Assembly (NCBI GenBank): GCA_001550305.1
Contig: LRTP01000588.1
Span: 1 to 32,605, forward strand
DNA: 32,605 bases
Direction of reading: 5' to 3'
Source: Streptomyces diastatochromogenes
Lineage (GTDB): Bacteria > Actinomycetota > Actinomycetes > Streptomycetales > Streptomycetaceae
Under the pieces are notes generated by a model. That model was not told the DNA's origin. It searched no databases and saw only the letters and a list, made by a program, of their open reading frames with translations. How positions within the stretch are numbered: the first letter of the stretch is position 1; each line of letters begins with the position of its first letter. A program made the translations under genes and the position numbers. Below, piece by piece: positions 1 to 8,111 of the stretch.

Positions 1-177
1 CGGCGGCTGGTGGTGCGGCCCGACACCGTGCTGCGTTGGCACCGCGACCTGGTCGCCCGCCGCCACGCCGCCCGGTCCCGGCCGAAACGCGGGGGCCGAC
101 CGCGTACCGTGCGCTCCATCCGCGCTCTGGTCCTGTGCCTGGCTCGCGAGAACCCGACGTGGGGCCCGTACTGCCCC
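1..177 (+). pseudogene. Fragment of an integrase-core (rve) transposase
   Basis: The frame open from the first base encodes the central linker of an integrase-type transposase. It closely resembles residues about 85-140 of the complete transposase at 1250-2365: both contain a PDTVLR-HRDL stretch, an SRPKR-GRPRT stretch and an ENP-WG stretch. Similarity stops after the ENPTWG residues near position 177, where sequence of a decayed IS4 element begins on the other strand. The N-terminal part lies outside the window and the catalytic core is missing, so the fragment cannot be active. The assignment rests on direct comparison with the second copy in this window. Confidence 0.75.
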
Positions 178-179
178 GG

Positions 180-840
180 GCAGGTCCCGGGGCGACGATG
201 ACCTGGTCCGCGGCGGCCTGGAACAGAACGATGAAGCTCACCCGCTGGACGGACAGTCCCGGCGTGGCCGTCGTGACATCGCGGGCCATGCGGACCAGCG
301 CCTGGTAGACCGTCAGCAGCGCGAAGATCTCCTGCTCAAGACCGGGGACACTGCGTGAACGCAGCACTCGCCCGTCCAAGATCGTGGACCTCCACCCGCT
401 GCCCGTTCGCCCTGGCGCGGTAGCGGCGCGGCAGGACCGCGGTGAGGTAGGAGCCGTCGGGCAGCGGGCAGCGGGCAGCGGGCGGCGCACGGTCGGGCGC
501 CGCTTGCGGGTGGAGCGCAGCACGAAACGGGCCCCGGTGTCCTGCACGGCCTGAAGGAAATCGAACGCGTCGTAGTAGGCGTCGGCCAGTAAGAGCATCG
601 ATGCATCCAGATGTCCCAGCAGACGGCGCGCGCCTTCGGCACAAGGTCGACCCCGCCCTCCAGCAGGCCGCACGGGCCCAGTTGGAGGGCGCACGGCTGC
701 ACGGCTGGAGGCCGACGCGGGCACGCGGGACCGCTGGCGAAGATCGGGGTCGACCTGTTCTGCCTCCCGCCGTGTGCAGATCGAGTAGCCGGTCGACGAA
801 GGCGGGAAGTAAGGCGTTCACGAGCTGCCCCCTGCGGAAT
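180..840 (-). pseudogene. Decayed IS4-family DDE transposase
   Basis: Reading leftward, one frame gives a recognisable IS4-type segment with the catalytic-core phrase LLLADAYYDAFDFLQAV at about 550-605. A second frame continues with PDGSYLTAVLPRRYRAR, and the first frame resumes with ILDGRVLRSRSVPGLEQE and VYQALVRMARDV down to about position 185. IS4 proteins normally have roughly 50 more residues between the second and third blocks, so an internal deletion is inferred. The frame change between the first two blocks coincides with a 7-bp tandem repeat. No start codon or continuous frame remains. The N-terminal portion above about 740 is only weakly recognisable. Confidence 0.65.
459..486. repeat. 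GGGCAGC heptamer tandem array
   Basis: Three perfect copies of GGGCAGC are followed by GGGCGGC. The array sits exactly where the IS4 reading frame changes, between the residues TVRRPLP and PDGSYL. Two extra heptamers add 14 bases, which shifts the frame by two. Replication slippage is the simplest explanation. Confidence 0.8.
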
Positions 841-1101
841 CCTCCGGTCAGCCCCTGTGCAGGCGGCCCGGTCCGCGGCCATGTGGCGGACGGTCCCAGG
901 CGTCCGCTCGCCGTTCGACGGTAGCCCCACGCCGACGTGGGCGACGTTTCGCCCACTCAAGACAGTCCGGTTGCAGGCCCTCGCTCCCCGCCCGCCACCA
1001 TTACCGGTAGTTCGTTAAATGCGGTGCTGGCATGGGTTGACGGCTGGTCGGGTTGGTCGTAGGCCGGTGGTAGGAGTCAACTGCCTTGCTGGGGGCTGGA
1101 G

Positions 1102-1224
1102 ATGACTGCTCGCCGTCCGTGTCCGCCCGCGCCGGGTCCGTTGGAGGACTACGCGGCCCGGTTCGACGACCTCTTCTTCAGCCTGGCGCAGCGGCGAGGT
1201 TTTCGCGAGTACCTGACCGTGTAG
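1102..1224 (+). pseudogene. IS701-family transposase, N-terminal 40 residues only
   Basis: An ATG opens a 40-codon frame starting MTARRPCPPAPGPLEDYAAR and continuing through FDDLF and AQRRGFREYL. This is the characteristic start of actinomycete IS701-family transposases, which are normally about 400 residues long. The frame ends at a TAG right after the REYLTV residues, where the sequence changes to the flank of the next integrase-type element. The preceding bases from about 1014 (GGTTGACGGCTGGTCGGG region) probably represent the left terminus of the IS701 element. The element looks truncated by insertion of, or recombination with, the element at 1250-2365. Confidence 0.75.
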
Positions 1225-1249
1225 GTGCCGAGAACCACGTCCGTGCTGG

Positions 1250-2365
1250 TCACGCGGCATGTTGGTGCTCGCGGAGGATGCCGCCGAGGCGGTCGCGTCT
1301 GCGGACGTCGAGATGGACGAGTCGGTCGGATTCGAGTGGTTCCGGGAGCGGGCGCAGGGGTGCGGCGGCTGCGAGGGTCCGGTGGGGGCGGTGCTGGTTG
1401 AAGAACGTTTCGTACTCGTGCAGGGCGTGCAGCAGTTGGGTCTGGTTCCAGATCAGGGTGCGGTTGAGGAGTTCGGTTCTGAACGAGCGGATCCAGCGCT
1501 CCATGATCGCGTTCTTGCGGGGCATCTTTACCCCGGTCCGCACGACCTCGATGCCTTCGTCCGCCAGGACAGCGTCGAAGCCCGCTGGGTAGCGGACGTC
1601 GCGGTCCGGGATCAGGTACTTGATCTTCGCTCCGGTGTCCTGGACGTCCATGGCGAGGTTCCTCGCGACTTGGGTGACCCAGTCCGCAGTCGGATGTGCC
1701 GTGGCGCCGAGGGTCCTCACGCGGCGGGTGGCGTGCTCGATCACCGCCGGCACGGTCAGGGTCGCACCGGACAGGGTCTTGGTCTCGAAGAAGTCTGCGG
1801 CCAGGATGGCCTCGGCCTGGGAGCGCAGGAAGGCGGCCCAGGTGGTGTGCTCCCGGTCGGGTGCGGGCGGGATGCCGTGTTCCTTGAGGATGCTCCACAC
1901 GGTTGAGGCGGTCACTTTGATGCCGAGCGCGGCGAGTTCGCCGTGCACGCGCCGATAGCCCCACCTGGGATTTTCCTGTACGAGGCGCAGGGCCAGGGCG
2001 CGGACGGAGTGGATGGTGCGGGGACGGCCTGGGCGTTTGGGGCGGGAGGCTTTCGCGTGGCGTCGGCGCTGGAGATCGCGGTGCCGACGGAGCACGGTGT
2101 CGGGAGAGACGATCAGGTGGAGCTGGCGGAGCTGTACCCGGGGGAGGCGGTGAAGCAGTGCGGCGAGCAGCGCTCGATCGGGCCAGGTCAGTTGTGGCTT
2201 GTCTACCTGCCTTTGCAGTACGGCGAGTTGGTGGCGCAGGGCCAGGATCTCCAGATCCTTCGCCCGATCACTCATCGGCAACAGCCGTATGAGGCTGAAG
2301 GCGGTAGACAGGGCGAGGACAGTCGCAACAGCACAGTTGACCATCCTCGCAGTCGGCCCACGCAT
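1250..2365 (-). CDS. Integrase-core (rve/DDE) transposase
   Basis: This 371-residue protein appears to be a complete transposase of the integrase-core superfamily used by IS3/IS481-like elements. The N-terminal third contains the usual LRLLPMSD-RAKDLEILALRHQ coiled region. A basic linker (SRPKRPGRPRT) and a ENPRWGYRRVHGEL HTH-like block follow. The catalytic core shows the first acidic residue in ILAADFFETKTL, a second in the PDRDVRYP to VLADEGIEVV stretch, and the glutamate in NAIMERWIRSFR, then the HRPHRTL tail typical of the family. Starts at 2365, 2344 or further in at MSDRAKD are all possible because no strong SD is visible. It lies directly against an IS701 fragment, and a second partial copy of the same family starts the window. 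Terminal repeats were not resolved. Confidence 0.85.
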   Translation of the reverse strand: MRGPTARMVNCAVATVLALSTAFSLIRLLPMSDRAKDLEILALRHQLAVLQRQVDKPQLTWPDRALLAALLHRLPRVQLRQLHLIVSPDTVLRRHRDLQRRRHAKASRPKRPGRPRTIHSVRALALRLVQENPRWGYRRVHGELAALGIKVTASTVWSILKEHGIPPAPDREHTTWAAFLRSQAEAILAADFFETKTLSGATLTVPAVIEHATRRVRTLGATAHPTADWVTQVARNLAMDVQDTGAKIKYLIPDRDVRYPAGFDAVLADEGIEVVRTGVKMPRKNAIMERWIRSFRTELLNRTLIWNQTQLLHALHEYETFFNQHRPHRTLAAAAPLRPLPEPLESDRLVHLDVRRRDRLGGILREHQHAA

Positions 2366-2638
2366 GCTCCAAGAGCCTCTTCTCCGCGCGGGAGGCTGCC
2401 CCGTCAGGCGCGGTCCGATGACGTCGAATCAGGGCTGTGACCAGCGTGGATGCAATATTCGGCACGTACAACGTCACCGAGACCGAACCCCGTTCATCCT
2501 CCTCACCGAATTTGTGCCTGATCCCCGTTCTCGGTTACGAAGCCACTGTGAAATGTTCGCGAGTCGGCGCACCGCGCACAGCCGGGCCCAGGGCACCATG
2601 ACCGCGCGGTAAGATCAGGACGTCAATCTCCGGCTGGT

Positions 2639-5371
2639 TCAGTCCTCGTCCGGCACGGCGACCGCTCCGTCCCGGCCGTGCATGCAGTCAAAGATCGGGT
2701 TGGCGACGGAGATGCCCCGCTCCATGACGTCGGCCTCCTCAGTGCGGCCTTCCGCTCGGAGGGTGCGGATCACGTCGTGGGCGACCGCGGCCTCGTTCCA
2801 TTCGTACGAACCGGACCTGTAGACCTCCAGCGCGGCGTCGAAGTCGGCATGGGCCTCCGGGTACCGGCCAAGTTCGCGGTAGGCCACGCCGCGCAGGTGA
2901 CGTGCCATGGCGCCCGCGTAGGCATCGCCAGCTGCAGCACAGGCGTCCACGGCGTGAGTGAGCGGTGCCTCGGCGTCCTGGGGACGCCCGGCACGCAGGT
3001 GCAGCCAGCCGACGTCCCGCTGGGTGTGCGCCACCCACATCTCGTTGCCGAGCTGCTCAAACAACGCGATCGCCTCGCGGGCGGTGGCGGCGGCGTCATC
3101 GAGTTGTCCCATGCCGGCGAGGACGCGAATACGTGCGTTGTTCACCCGGCCGACCCACAGCCGCTCGCCCATCGGGCCGAAGATGCCCTCCGCCCTGCTG
3201 TAGCAGTCGAGTGCCTTCTGGCGCTCTCCGAGGAGCCGGTAGATCTTGCCGAGAGCGTACTCGGTGGCGCCTTCCCAGCGGCGGTCGCCGAGGAGCCTGA
3301 AGTCGTCCCTGGCCGACTCGAGCAGCGGGGCCGCCTCCGAAGGACGGCGCAGATAGCCCAGTGTCTCAGCCAGGGTGCGCCGCAGACGTGCCTGAGCCTT
3401 CAGGTCACCCACTTGTTCGGCGATGCGCAAAGCCTCCCGCTGGCCCTGCTCGCCTAGCTCCGGTTTGCCACGCCAGCGCTGCAGCTCGCCCAGCAGCTCG
3501 AGGGAACCGAGGGTGTGCCAGGAGTCGTCGGCCGAGCGGAGGCGGTCCACTGCGATCGTCATGCGGTCGAGGGCGGTGCGGTAGTCGCCCTTCATGGAGT
3601 GCGCCCGGGCGACGACCATCGCGTCCCGGGCCCATGCGGCCCGGTCCCCGGAGCTCTCCGTTGCATCTTCGCTGTCCGAGGTCAGGAGCGAAAGCACCCT
3701 ATCTGGGTTGCCTTCGGCTAGGGCAGCCCTCGCGCGTGCCCTGCGGAGGCCGGCCAGCACCCGCGGCCGAGTTTCCCCGGGAGCGTTGAAGAGCCAGTCG
3801 GCGGAGTTCGGGGCCAGAGTGATGTCGTCGAGGAAGTACGACAGCGCCTCCCCGATCTCCGCCGCCACCGTGTTCAGCCCAAGGTTTCGCGCACGGTCGA
3901 TCGCCCAGAGGAGACGGTCCTGCTCTGCGGCGACCCACTCGGCGGCCGTCGTCTGCGAGTCACGGAGGTCCGACACGCGCTCGGGGTCGACCTCGGCGCG
4001 CAGTTCCGGGGCGCGCTGAGCCGCCCAGTGGACAACGGCGTCCCTGTAGGCCCGGACCAGGCGTTCCTCCAGAGCGTTCTGTTCCTCCGGCGGCAGCTCG
4101 TCGTACTGGCGGGCGGCGAAGACACGGATCAGGTCGTGAATGCGGTACCTGCTTTCGGAGTCGCGGCCCCCTTCCCCGTCCAGTGTCTCCATCATCGCGA
4201 CCTCGACCAGTTCGTCGCCGGCCGCGAAACCGGCCCCGCGGGTGACCGCGAGCCGGGCGAAGTGCCAGTCCGCCAACCGGCCTGCGGGCAAGGAGGCGAG
4301 CATGGCGAAGGAGGAACGAGTGGTCGGCGTGAGGCCCTGGAAGCTGAAGATGAGGCAGGCGGTCAGGCTGCGGTTCCCGAACTTCAGGTGGTCCAGGCGG
4401 CTTCTCTCGTCCTCCAAGAGCACGCGCATGCGGCCAAGACTGGGACCGGATCGCTGCTTCAGCTTGCAGCCGACCAGCCGCAGGGCCAGCGGGAGGTTGC
4501 CGCAGAAGCGGACGATGTCCATTGCCGCCTCCATCTCGGCGGCAATGCGTTCCTGCCCCGCGTAGTGTGAGAGCACGGCAAGTGCGTTCCGGTCGTCCGG
4601 CAGATGTACCGGGACGGGCTCCCGCTGGGTGATGCTGTTGAGAGAAAACGCCCGCCGGGAGGTGATCAGTACCGAGCACCCCGCGCCGGTGGGCAGCAGA
4701 GGCTCGACCTGGTCCGTACTGTGCGCGTTGTCTAGGAGGACGAACAGTCTCTGGTCGGAGGTGAGCGTCCGAAACATCGCCGCCCGGTCGTCGACGGAGT
4801 CCGGCATGTCCTCCCGCGCCACATGCAGGCTGCGGAGCATGTGGCCGAGGGCGTCCGCGCTGCTTCTCGGAGTCGCCTTGTCACCGTGGAGGTCGAGGTA
4901 GATCTGGCCATCTGGGTAGGCGTCCTTCACCCCGTGCGCGGCGTTGAGCGCCAGGGCTGTCTTCCCCACGCCGGGCTGACCATGTACGACGACGAGCTTC
5001 GACTGGCTCTCGGCACCGCTCGATGGGAGCGTGCGGTTGCCGGGCGCGGGCACGTCTCGGAAATAGGCGCGTAAACCGTCCAGGGCAGTGGTGTCACCCA
5101 CCAGCGCTTCCCTGGTGGGAAGTTCGCGGGGCGGCAGCGCCTGGGGCACCGCATCCCGGGCAGGCACTGGCTCCTCAGCACGGTGGGCTCTGAGCGTCCC
5201 GTACACGCCCAAGCCTGCCGCGACCAAGGCCGCGCCGCCGCGAACAGCCCAGGAAGCCCAGCCTTCGAAGACTTCGAAGACCATGTCGCCGGTGAGTCCC
5301 AGTCCGGCGACCACACCGGTCGCAGTGGCCACCAGCAAGGTGTTACGCCGTGCAGCGACTTGTCCCGACAC
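2639..5371 (-). CDS. NB-ARC/TPR STAND ATPase with two N-terminal membrane helices
   Basis: A 910-residue multidomain protein. Residues about 10-60 form two hydrophobic helices (NTLLVATATGVVAGLGL and RGGAALVAAGLGVYGTL), so it is probably membrane anchored. An NB-ARC ATPase follows: Walker A GQPGVGKTA near residue 131, Walker B RLFVLLDNA near 210, the sensor GCSVLITSRR, the GNLPLALRL motif and the IHDLIRVFAARQYDEL end of the winged-helix part. The C-terminal half consists of TPR-type helical repeats rich in A, L and R. The GTG at 5371 is preferred because GGGGGAGG lies about 6 bases upstream; the longer ATG at 5485 has its purine tract too close and adds 38 residues of uncharacteristic sequence. 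It has no SARP or BTAD DNA-binding domain, so it is not a normal AfsR-type regulator. It could be a signalling STAND protein or a membrane-effector defence protein. It stands alone with no operon partner. Confidence 0.85.
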   Translation of the reverse strand: MSGQVAARRNTLLVATATGVVAGLGLTGDMVFEVFEGWASWAVRGGAALVAAGLGVYGTLRAHRAEEPVPARDAVPQALPPRELPTREALVGDTTALDGLRAYFRDVPAPGNRTLPSSGAESQSKLVVVHGQPGVGKTALALNAAHGVKDAYPDGQIYLDLHGDKATPRSSADALGHMLRSLHVAREDMPDSVDDRAAMFRTLTSDQRLFVLLDNAHSTDQVEPLLPTGAGCSVLITSRRAFSLNSITQREPVPVHLPDDRNALAVLSHYAGQERIAAEMEAAMDIVRFCGNLPLALRLVGCKLKQRSGPSLGRMRVLLEDERSRLDHLKFGNRSLTACLIFSFQGLTPTTRSSFAMLASLPAGRLADWHFARLAVTRGAGFAAGDELVEVAMMETLDGEGGRDSESRYRIHDLIRVFAARQYDELPPEEQNALEERLVRAYRDAVVHWAAQRAPELRAEVDPERVSDLRDSQTTAAEWVAAEQDRLLWAIDRARNLGLNTVAAEIGEALSYFLDDITLAPNSADWLFNAPGETRPRVLAGLRRARARAALAEGNPDRVLSLLTSDSEDATESSGDRAAWARDAMVVARAHSMKGDYRTALDRMTIAVDRLRSADDSWHTLGSLELLGELQRWRGKPELGEQGQREALRIAEQVGDLKAQARLRRTLAETLGYLRRPSEAAPLLESARDDFRLLGDRRWEGATEYALGKIYRLLGERQKALDCYSRAEGIFGPMGERLWVGRVNNARIRVLAGMGQLDDAAATAREAIALFEQLGNEMWVAHTQRDVGWLHLRAGRPQDAEAPLTHAVDACAAAGDAYAGAMARHLRGVAYRELGRYPEAHADFDAALEVYRSGSYEWNEAAVAHDVIRTLRAEGRTEEADVMERGISVANPIFDCMHGRDGAVAVPDED

Positions 5372-5699
5372 GCGGCCTCCCCCGAGTTTCGCCGGTGCTC
5401 GATCGTATCGGCTCCGGATGGATCTTGGCAGGTGCGGGGAACCGATCCGCCGGGATGCAAGAGACCACTCGAGGACCTTGCTCATCCCTTCGGCCAGCTC
5501 AGCTTGTCCATGTCATTCAGCCGGGTGGGGTTCGTGTGTAAACCGATACGGCACGCAGGTGCCGCGACTCGGATCGCCTCGCGTTCAACTCGCCAAATCA
5601 AGTGCTCAGTCACAGGCCGTTTGAGCCGAAGCACGATTAGTTGTCACATAGGAAGGCTTATTGTCACCTACGAGGTTTGACGCCGGAAGGTCGTTTTTC
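5372..5699. other. Gene-free interval with left end of the TmrB-like cassette
   Basis: No convincing gene was seen. The interval contains the left inverted-repeat end TGAGCCGAAGC-N6-AGTTGTCAC at 5622-5647 and a second TTGTCAC at 5661-5667, 20 bases after the first. The remainder is presumably the upstream region of the NB-ARC gene, whose promoter is not obvious. Confidence 0.6.
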
Positions 5700-6224
5700 T
5701 CAACTCTTGACGGCTTCTGCGATCTGCTGGGCGGCCTGGGCGGGTGTGAGGTGCGTGGTGTCGACGACCTCGGCCTCGGCGTGCAGCCATGTGCGGGCCG
5801 CCTCGGCGTAGGGCTCAAGGTATTGGAGACGGAACGGGGGGTTGGGGCCAAGAACGGTGTCGCCCGCGATGCGCCCGCGGAGGGTGTCCTGGTCGGCATG
5901 GAGGACGAAGTGCCGGACCGGAATGGCGTGCTGGGCAAGGCCCGAGCTGATCTCGCGCCAGTACTGCTCGACCAGGACCGTCATGGGCATCACCAGGGTG
6001 CCGCCGGTGTAGTCGAGGACGCGTCGGGCGGTCTCGACCACGAGGGGCCGCCACGGCGGCCAGTGCTGGAAGTTGTCCGTCGCGGGCAGCCCTGGCGTGA
6101 TGTCCATGAGTGTCTCGCCGACTTTCTCGGCGTCGAACACCCGTGAGTCCGGGATCAGTTGCTGCACGAGCGCACTGGTCGTCGTCTTGCCTGCGCCGTG
6201 GGTGCCGTTGAGCCATACGATCAT
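5700..6224 (-). CDS. TmrB-like P-loop NTPase / putative nucleotide kinase
   Basis: A 174-residue soluble protein with an N-terminal P-loop, MIVWLNGTHGAGKTTTS, so Walker A spans residues about 7-15. The following phrases (VFDAEKVGETL, FQHWPPWRPLV, TLVMPMTVL and VRHFVLHAD-DTLRGRI) match the layout of TmrB-type proteins, whose founding member gives tunicamycin resistance in Bacillus; zeta-toxin and small-molecule kinase families share the fold. The ATG at 6224 is chosen because the P-loop strand normally starts at residue 2; the open frame extends 46 codons further without recognisable sequence. No clear SD precedes it, so a leaderless message is possible. It sits alone inside a pair of inverted repeats. 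Resistance is not proven by sequence; the substrate is unknown. Confidence 0.75.
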   Translation of the reverse strand: MIVWLNGTHGAGKTTTSALVQQLIPDSRVFDAEKVGETLMDITPGLPATDNFQHWPPWRPLVVETARRVLDYTGGTLVMPMTVLVEQYWREISSGLAQHAIPVRHFVLHADQDTLRGRIAGDTVLGPNPPFRLQYLEPYAEAARTWLHAEAEVVDTTHLTPAQAAQQIAEAVKS

Positions 6225-6277
6225 GGACTTGACGCTAGCGTCGTGCGGGCCGCGGGGACAGGCGGAAATGAGCGTGT

Positions 6278-6320
6278 GTGACAAGTCGGATGCTTCGCCT
6301 GTGACAACCAGGATGCTTCG
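6278..6320. repeat. Two 20-bp direct repeats upstream of the TmrB-like gene
   Basis: The unit GTGACAAGTCGGATGCTTCG at 6278-6297 recurs as GTGACAACCAGGATGCTTCG at 6301-6320 (17 of 20 identical, period 23). They lie 54-96 bases upstream of the leftward gene starting at 6224. They may be transposase-binding subterminal repeats or regulator sites. Confidence 0.8.
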
Positions 6321-6352
6321 ACCGATCCCTTTTGCCAGCTCGTTCGACCCCG

Positions 6353-7368
6353 CTAGTGACAACTTTTGAGCTTCGGCTCACCGATGAGGGCCGGGCCAGG
6401 CGGGGGAGTGGTGGAGGCCGAGGTCTGCTTGGGCGGCGGTCCGGGACGGCGCTGATGGTGCTTGACCTGGTAGATCGTCGTGTGACCGTCGGCGGTGCGC
6501 GTGACGAGGTCGACGCCACTGTCCCGGGCGGGGTCGATGCCGTGGCCGACGAGGGCCGTGGTGGCCAGCCACTCGGGGACGGCGGTGGCGGTGCCGTTGA
6601 GCCGTCCGCGTTCCTCGAACAGGCAGGCGGTGCCAGCGGTGAGGACGGCCTCGACGTCTTCGGGTGACAGGACGGTGAGCAGGTTCTGGAAGGGCGGGCT
6701 GATCTTGTCGGTGAAGGCGGGCGGCCCGTCGGTTCCGCCGTGGGACAGCGGGATGCGCTGAAGACGCCCGGCCCGGCGGCGGGACGGGGGGAGGGGGCGG
6801 GTGCCGCGGTCGGCGGTGATGCGGTGGTAGGCGTCGATGTACGGGCGCTGCTCGGCCGGGCTGATGCCGCAGGCGGTGAGGAACGTCACCAACTGCTCGG
6901 CGGTGGGCGGCAGCTTCCTGCGCTTGACGATCCGCCAGGCGGTGGTGCGTGGCAAGGGGCTGCGTCCGGGGGTCAGGCGGGCGTCGCTCAGCGAGGGTGC
7001 GCCGGCCCGTTCGTAGGCGGCGGCCAGGGCGGCGCCGAGATCGTCCTCGGTGTGGATGAGGGGCGGGGCGGGGGCGTCGAGGTGGCGGAGCCGGTCGCGC
7101 TGGGCGGTGCGGCCGCGGGTGCGCAGGAGGCGGGCCCGGGCGTGATCGGCAGGGCTGCCTGAGCATGCGCGTACATAGGCGTCGAGAACGGCCAGCGAGG
7201 GCGGCGCGGTGCCGCCAACGTCTCGCGCTGGACGGTGCCGCGCGAGACGTTGGCGGCCCGGGCCAGTGCGCGCTGAGGCAGCCGCGCGGCCCGGCACAGG
7301 GCGATCAGGTACTCGGCGAGGTGAGCGAAGGGGCGCTCTGCGGCGCCGTCGACGGGGGAACGGGTCAT
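6353..7368 (-). pseudogene. HTH protein with PD-(D/E)XK-like C-terminus, frameshifted
   Basis: The gene starts at ATG 7368 with AEYLIALCRAARLPQRALARAANVSRGTVQR, an XRE-type HTH. It then leaves frame near 7210-7240 and continues in another frame with GGTAPPSLAVLDAYVRACSG. A second HTH-like module follows (LPRTTAWRIVKRRKLPPTAEQLVTFL). The C-terminal part contains FQNLLTVLSPEDVEAVL and then DSGVDLVTRTADGHTTIYQVK, an acidic residue and a QVK placed as in Mrr-like PD-(D/E)XK nucleases. The last codons (IGEPKLKSCH, stop) are encoded by the right end of the TmrB cassette, so the natural C-terminus may be lost. A 17-bp inverted repeat sits at the frameshift. The start follows the stop of the upstream gene by only about 10 bases. 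The nuclease role is inferred from one motif. Confidence 0.6.
7211..7257. repeat. 17-bp perfect inverted repeat at a frameshift
   Basis: GCCGCCAACGTCTCGCG at 7211-7227 is the exact reverse complement of 7241-7257, separated by 13 bases. It lies inside the first HTH of the pseudogene at 6353-7368, precisely where the reading frame breaks. Confidence 0.9.
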
Positions 7369-7377
7369 GGCGGCCAC

Positions 7378-7692
7378 CTACTTGCCTGCGCCGCGCACGG
7401 CGGCCTCGACGAGGACGGCTGCCAGACGCCGGCCGCCGCCGGCCGCGGTTAGGGTGGCCGCGCCGATGGCTCCCAGGCCACCCAGCAGAGTGAAGACGTC
7501 GTCCAGCGGGGTGCCAGCGAGGAACAGGCCGCTGCCCAGCGACAGGACGCAGAGCAGCAGGATCAGCGTGTGTGTGGGGCCGAACCGCCCCGCGCCCGCA
7601 ACCGGTTCGGCGGCACCAGGGGTGCAGGAGCAGGGTGGGACCGGGCCGGTCGGGGCTGGGCCGGCCGGGTTGGAGCCGAAGGGGTCGCTCAT
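7378..7692 (-). CDS. Small two-helix membrane protein
   Basis: A 104-residue protein starting MSDPFGSNPAGPAPTGPVPP. The first 40 residues are proline- and glycine-rich and contain a CSC motif. Two hydrophobic helices follow, HTLILLLCVLSLGSGLFLAG and FTLLGGLGAIGAATLTAAGG, then a short basic tail. The overall form resembles small membrane proteins encoded beside replication and transfer genes of Streptomyces plasmids, but no specific family was recognised. Its stop codon TAG is immediately followed by the GTG/ATG start region of the HTH pseudogene, so the two were probably co-transcribed. The ATG at 7692 was chosen over longer frames because upstream residues look non-coding. Confidence 0.55.
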   Translation of the reverse strand: MSDPFGSNPAGPAPTGPVPPCSCTPGAAEPVAGAGRFGPTHTLILLLCVLSLGSGLFLAGTPLDDVFTLLGGLGAIGAATLTAAGGGRRLAAVLVEAAVRGAGK

Positions 7693-8111
7693 GGTGCGCA
7701 GGACTCCGTCCTGACGGGGCCGCCGGTCAAGCGCCGGGGCCCGGGCTACTGGTCGCAAGGTCGCGCGGCCCAGGGACAGTTGGACCCTGCCGGTCGGCGG
7801 GCTGCGCGGCACACAGCCTTCCACGCGCCGCCGTCACCCCGCCTCGCCCCACCGCGCCTTTTGACCGTTATCCGAAGTTCCGGCCTCGCGGGTGTTCCCC
7901 GCCCCGCCACGGAATCCGCCGATCGGCCGGGGCGTGAACATCCCCGTGGCGACGACGTCTTCGGCCGCTGCCGGGCCCGGGGCGGCCCACCGTTTGTTCC
8001 GGACGGTTTGCGGTCTAGGCCCCTTCAGTAAGACGCTGGTGGACAGCACGACACCGACGGCGAGCCGCCGGTGTCCTCCTGACGGCTATTGGTCGCAAGC
8101 CCGAACCCGTT
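7693..8111. other. Gene-free interval with a 15-bp direct repeat
   Basis: No supported gene. The sequence GCTACTGGTCGCAAG (7745-7759) recurs as GCTATTGGTCGCAAG (8085-8099), with one mismatch and a spacing of 340 bp. This may mark regulatory sites or a deletion/duplication boundary. Frames open here on both strands lack family resemblance. Confidence 0.5.

Larger units (their letters stand above)
5622..6380. mobile_element. Putative 0.76-kb cassette with inverted ends around a TmrB-like gene
   Basis: The left edge reads TGAGCCGAAGC, six bases, then AGTTGTCAC (5622-5647). The right edge is its inverted counterpart: GTGACAACT, five bases, then GCTTCGGCTCA (6356-6380). Inside each edge are further copies of the heptamer: TTGTCAC at 5641 and 5661 on the left, GTGACAA at 6278, 6301 and 6356 on the right. 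Inverted termini starting with TG and multiple subterminal repeats recall IS21-type ends, but there is no transposase inside. No target duplication is evident. The only gene is the P-loop protein at 5700-6224. This is an inference from repeat symmetry. Confidence 0.5.

Noticed and set aside
5372..5485. ATG at 5485 as the start of the NB-ARC gene
   Set aside because: The purine tract abuts the ATG, and the 38 extra residues look non-coding; GTG 5371 has a well-spaced GGGGGAGG.
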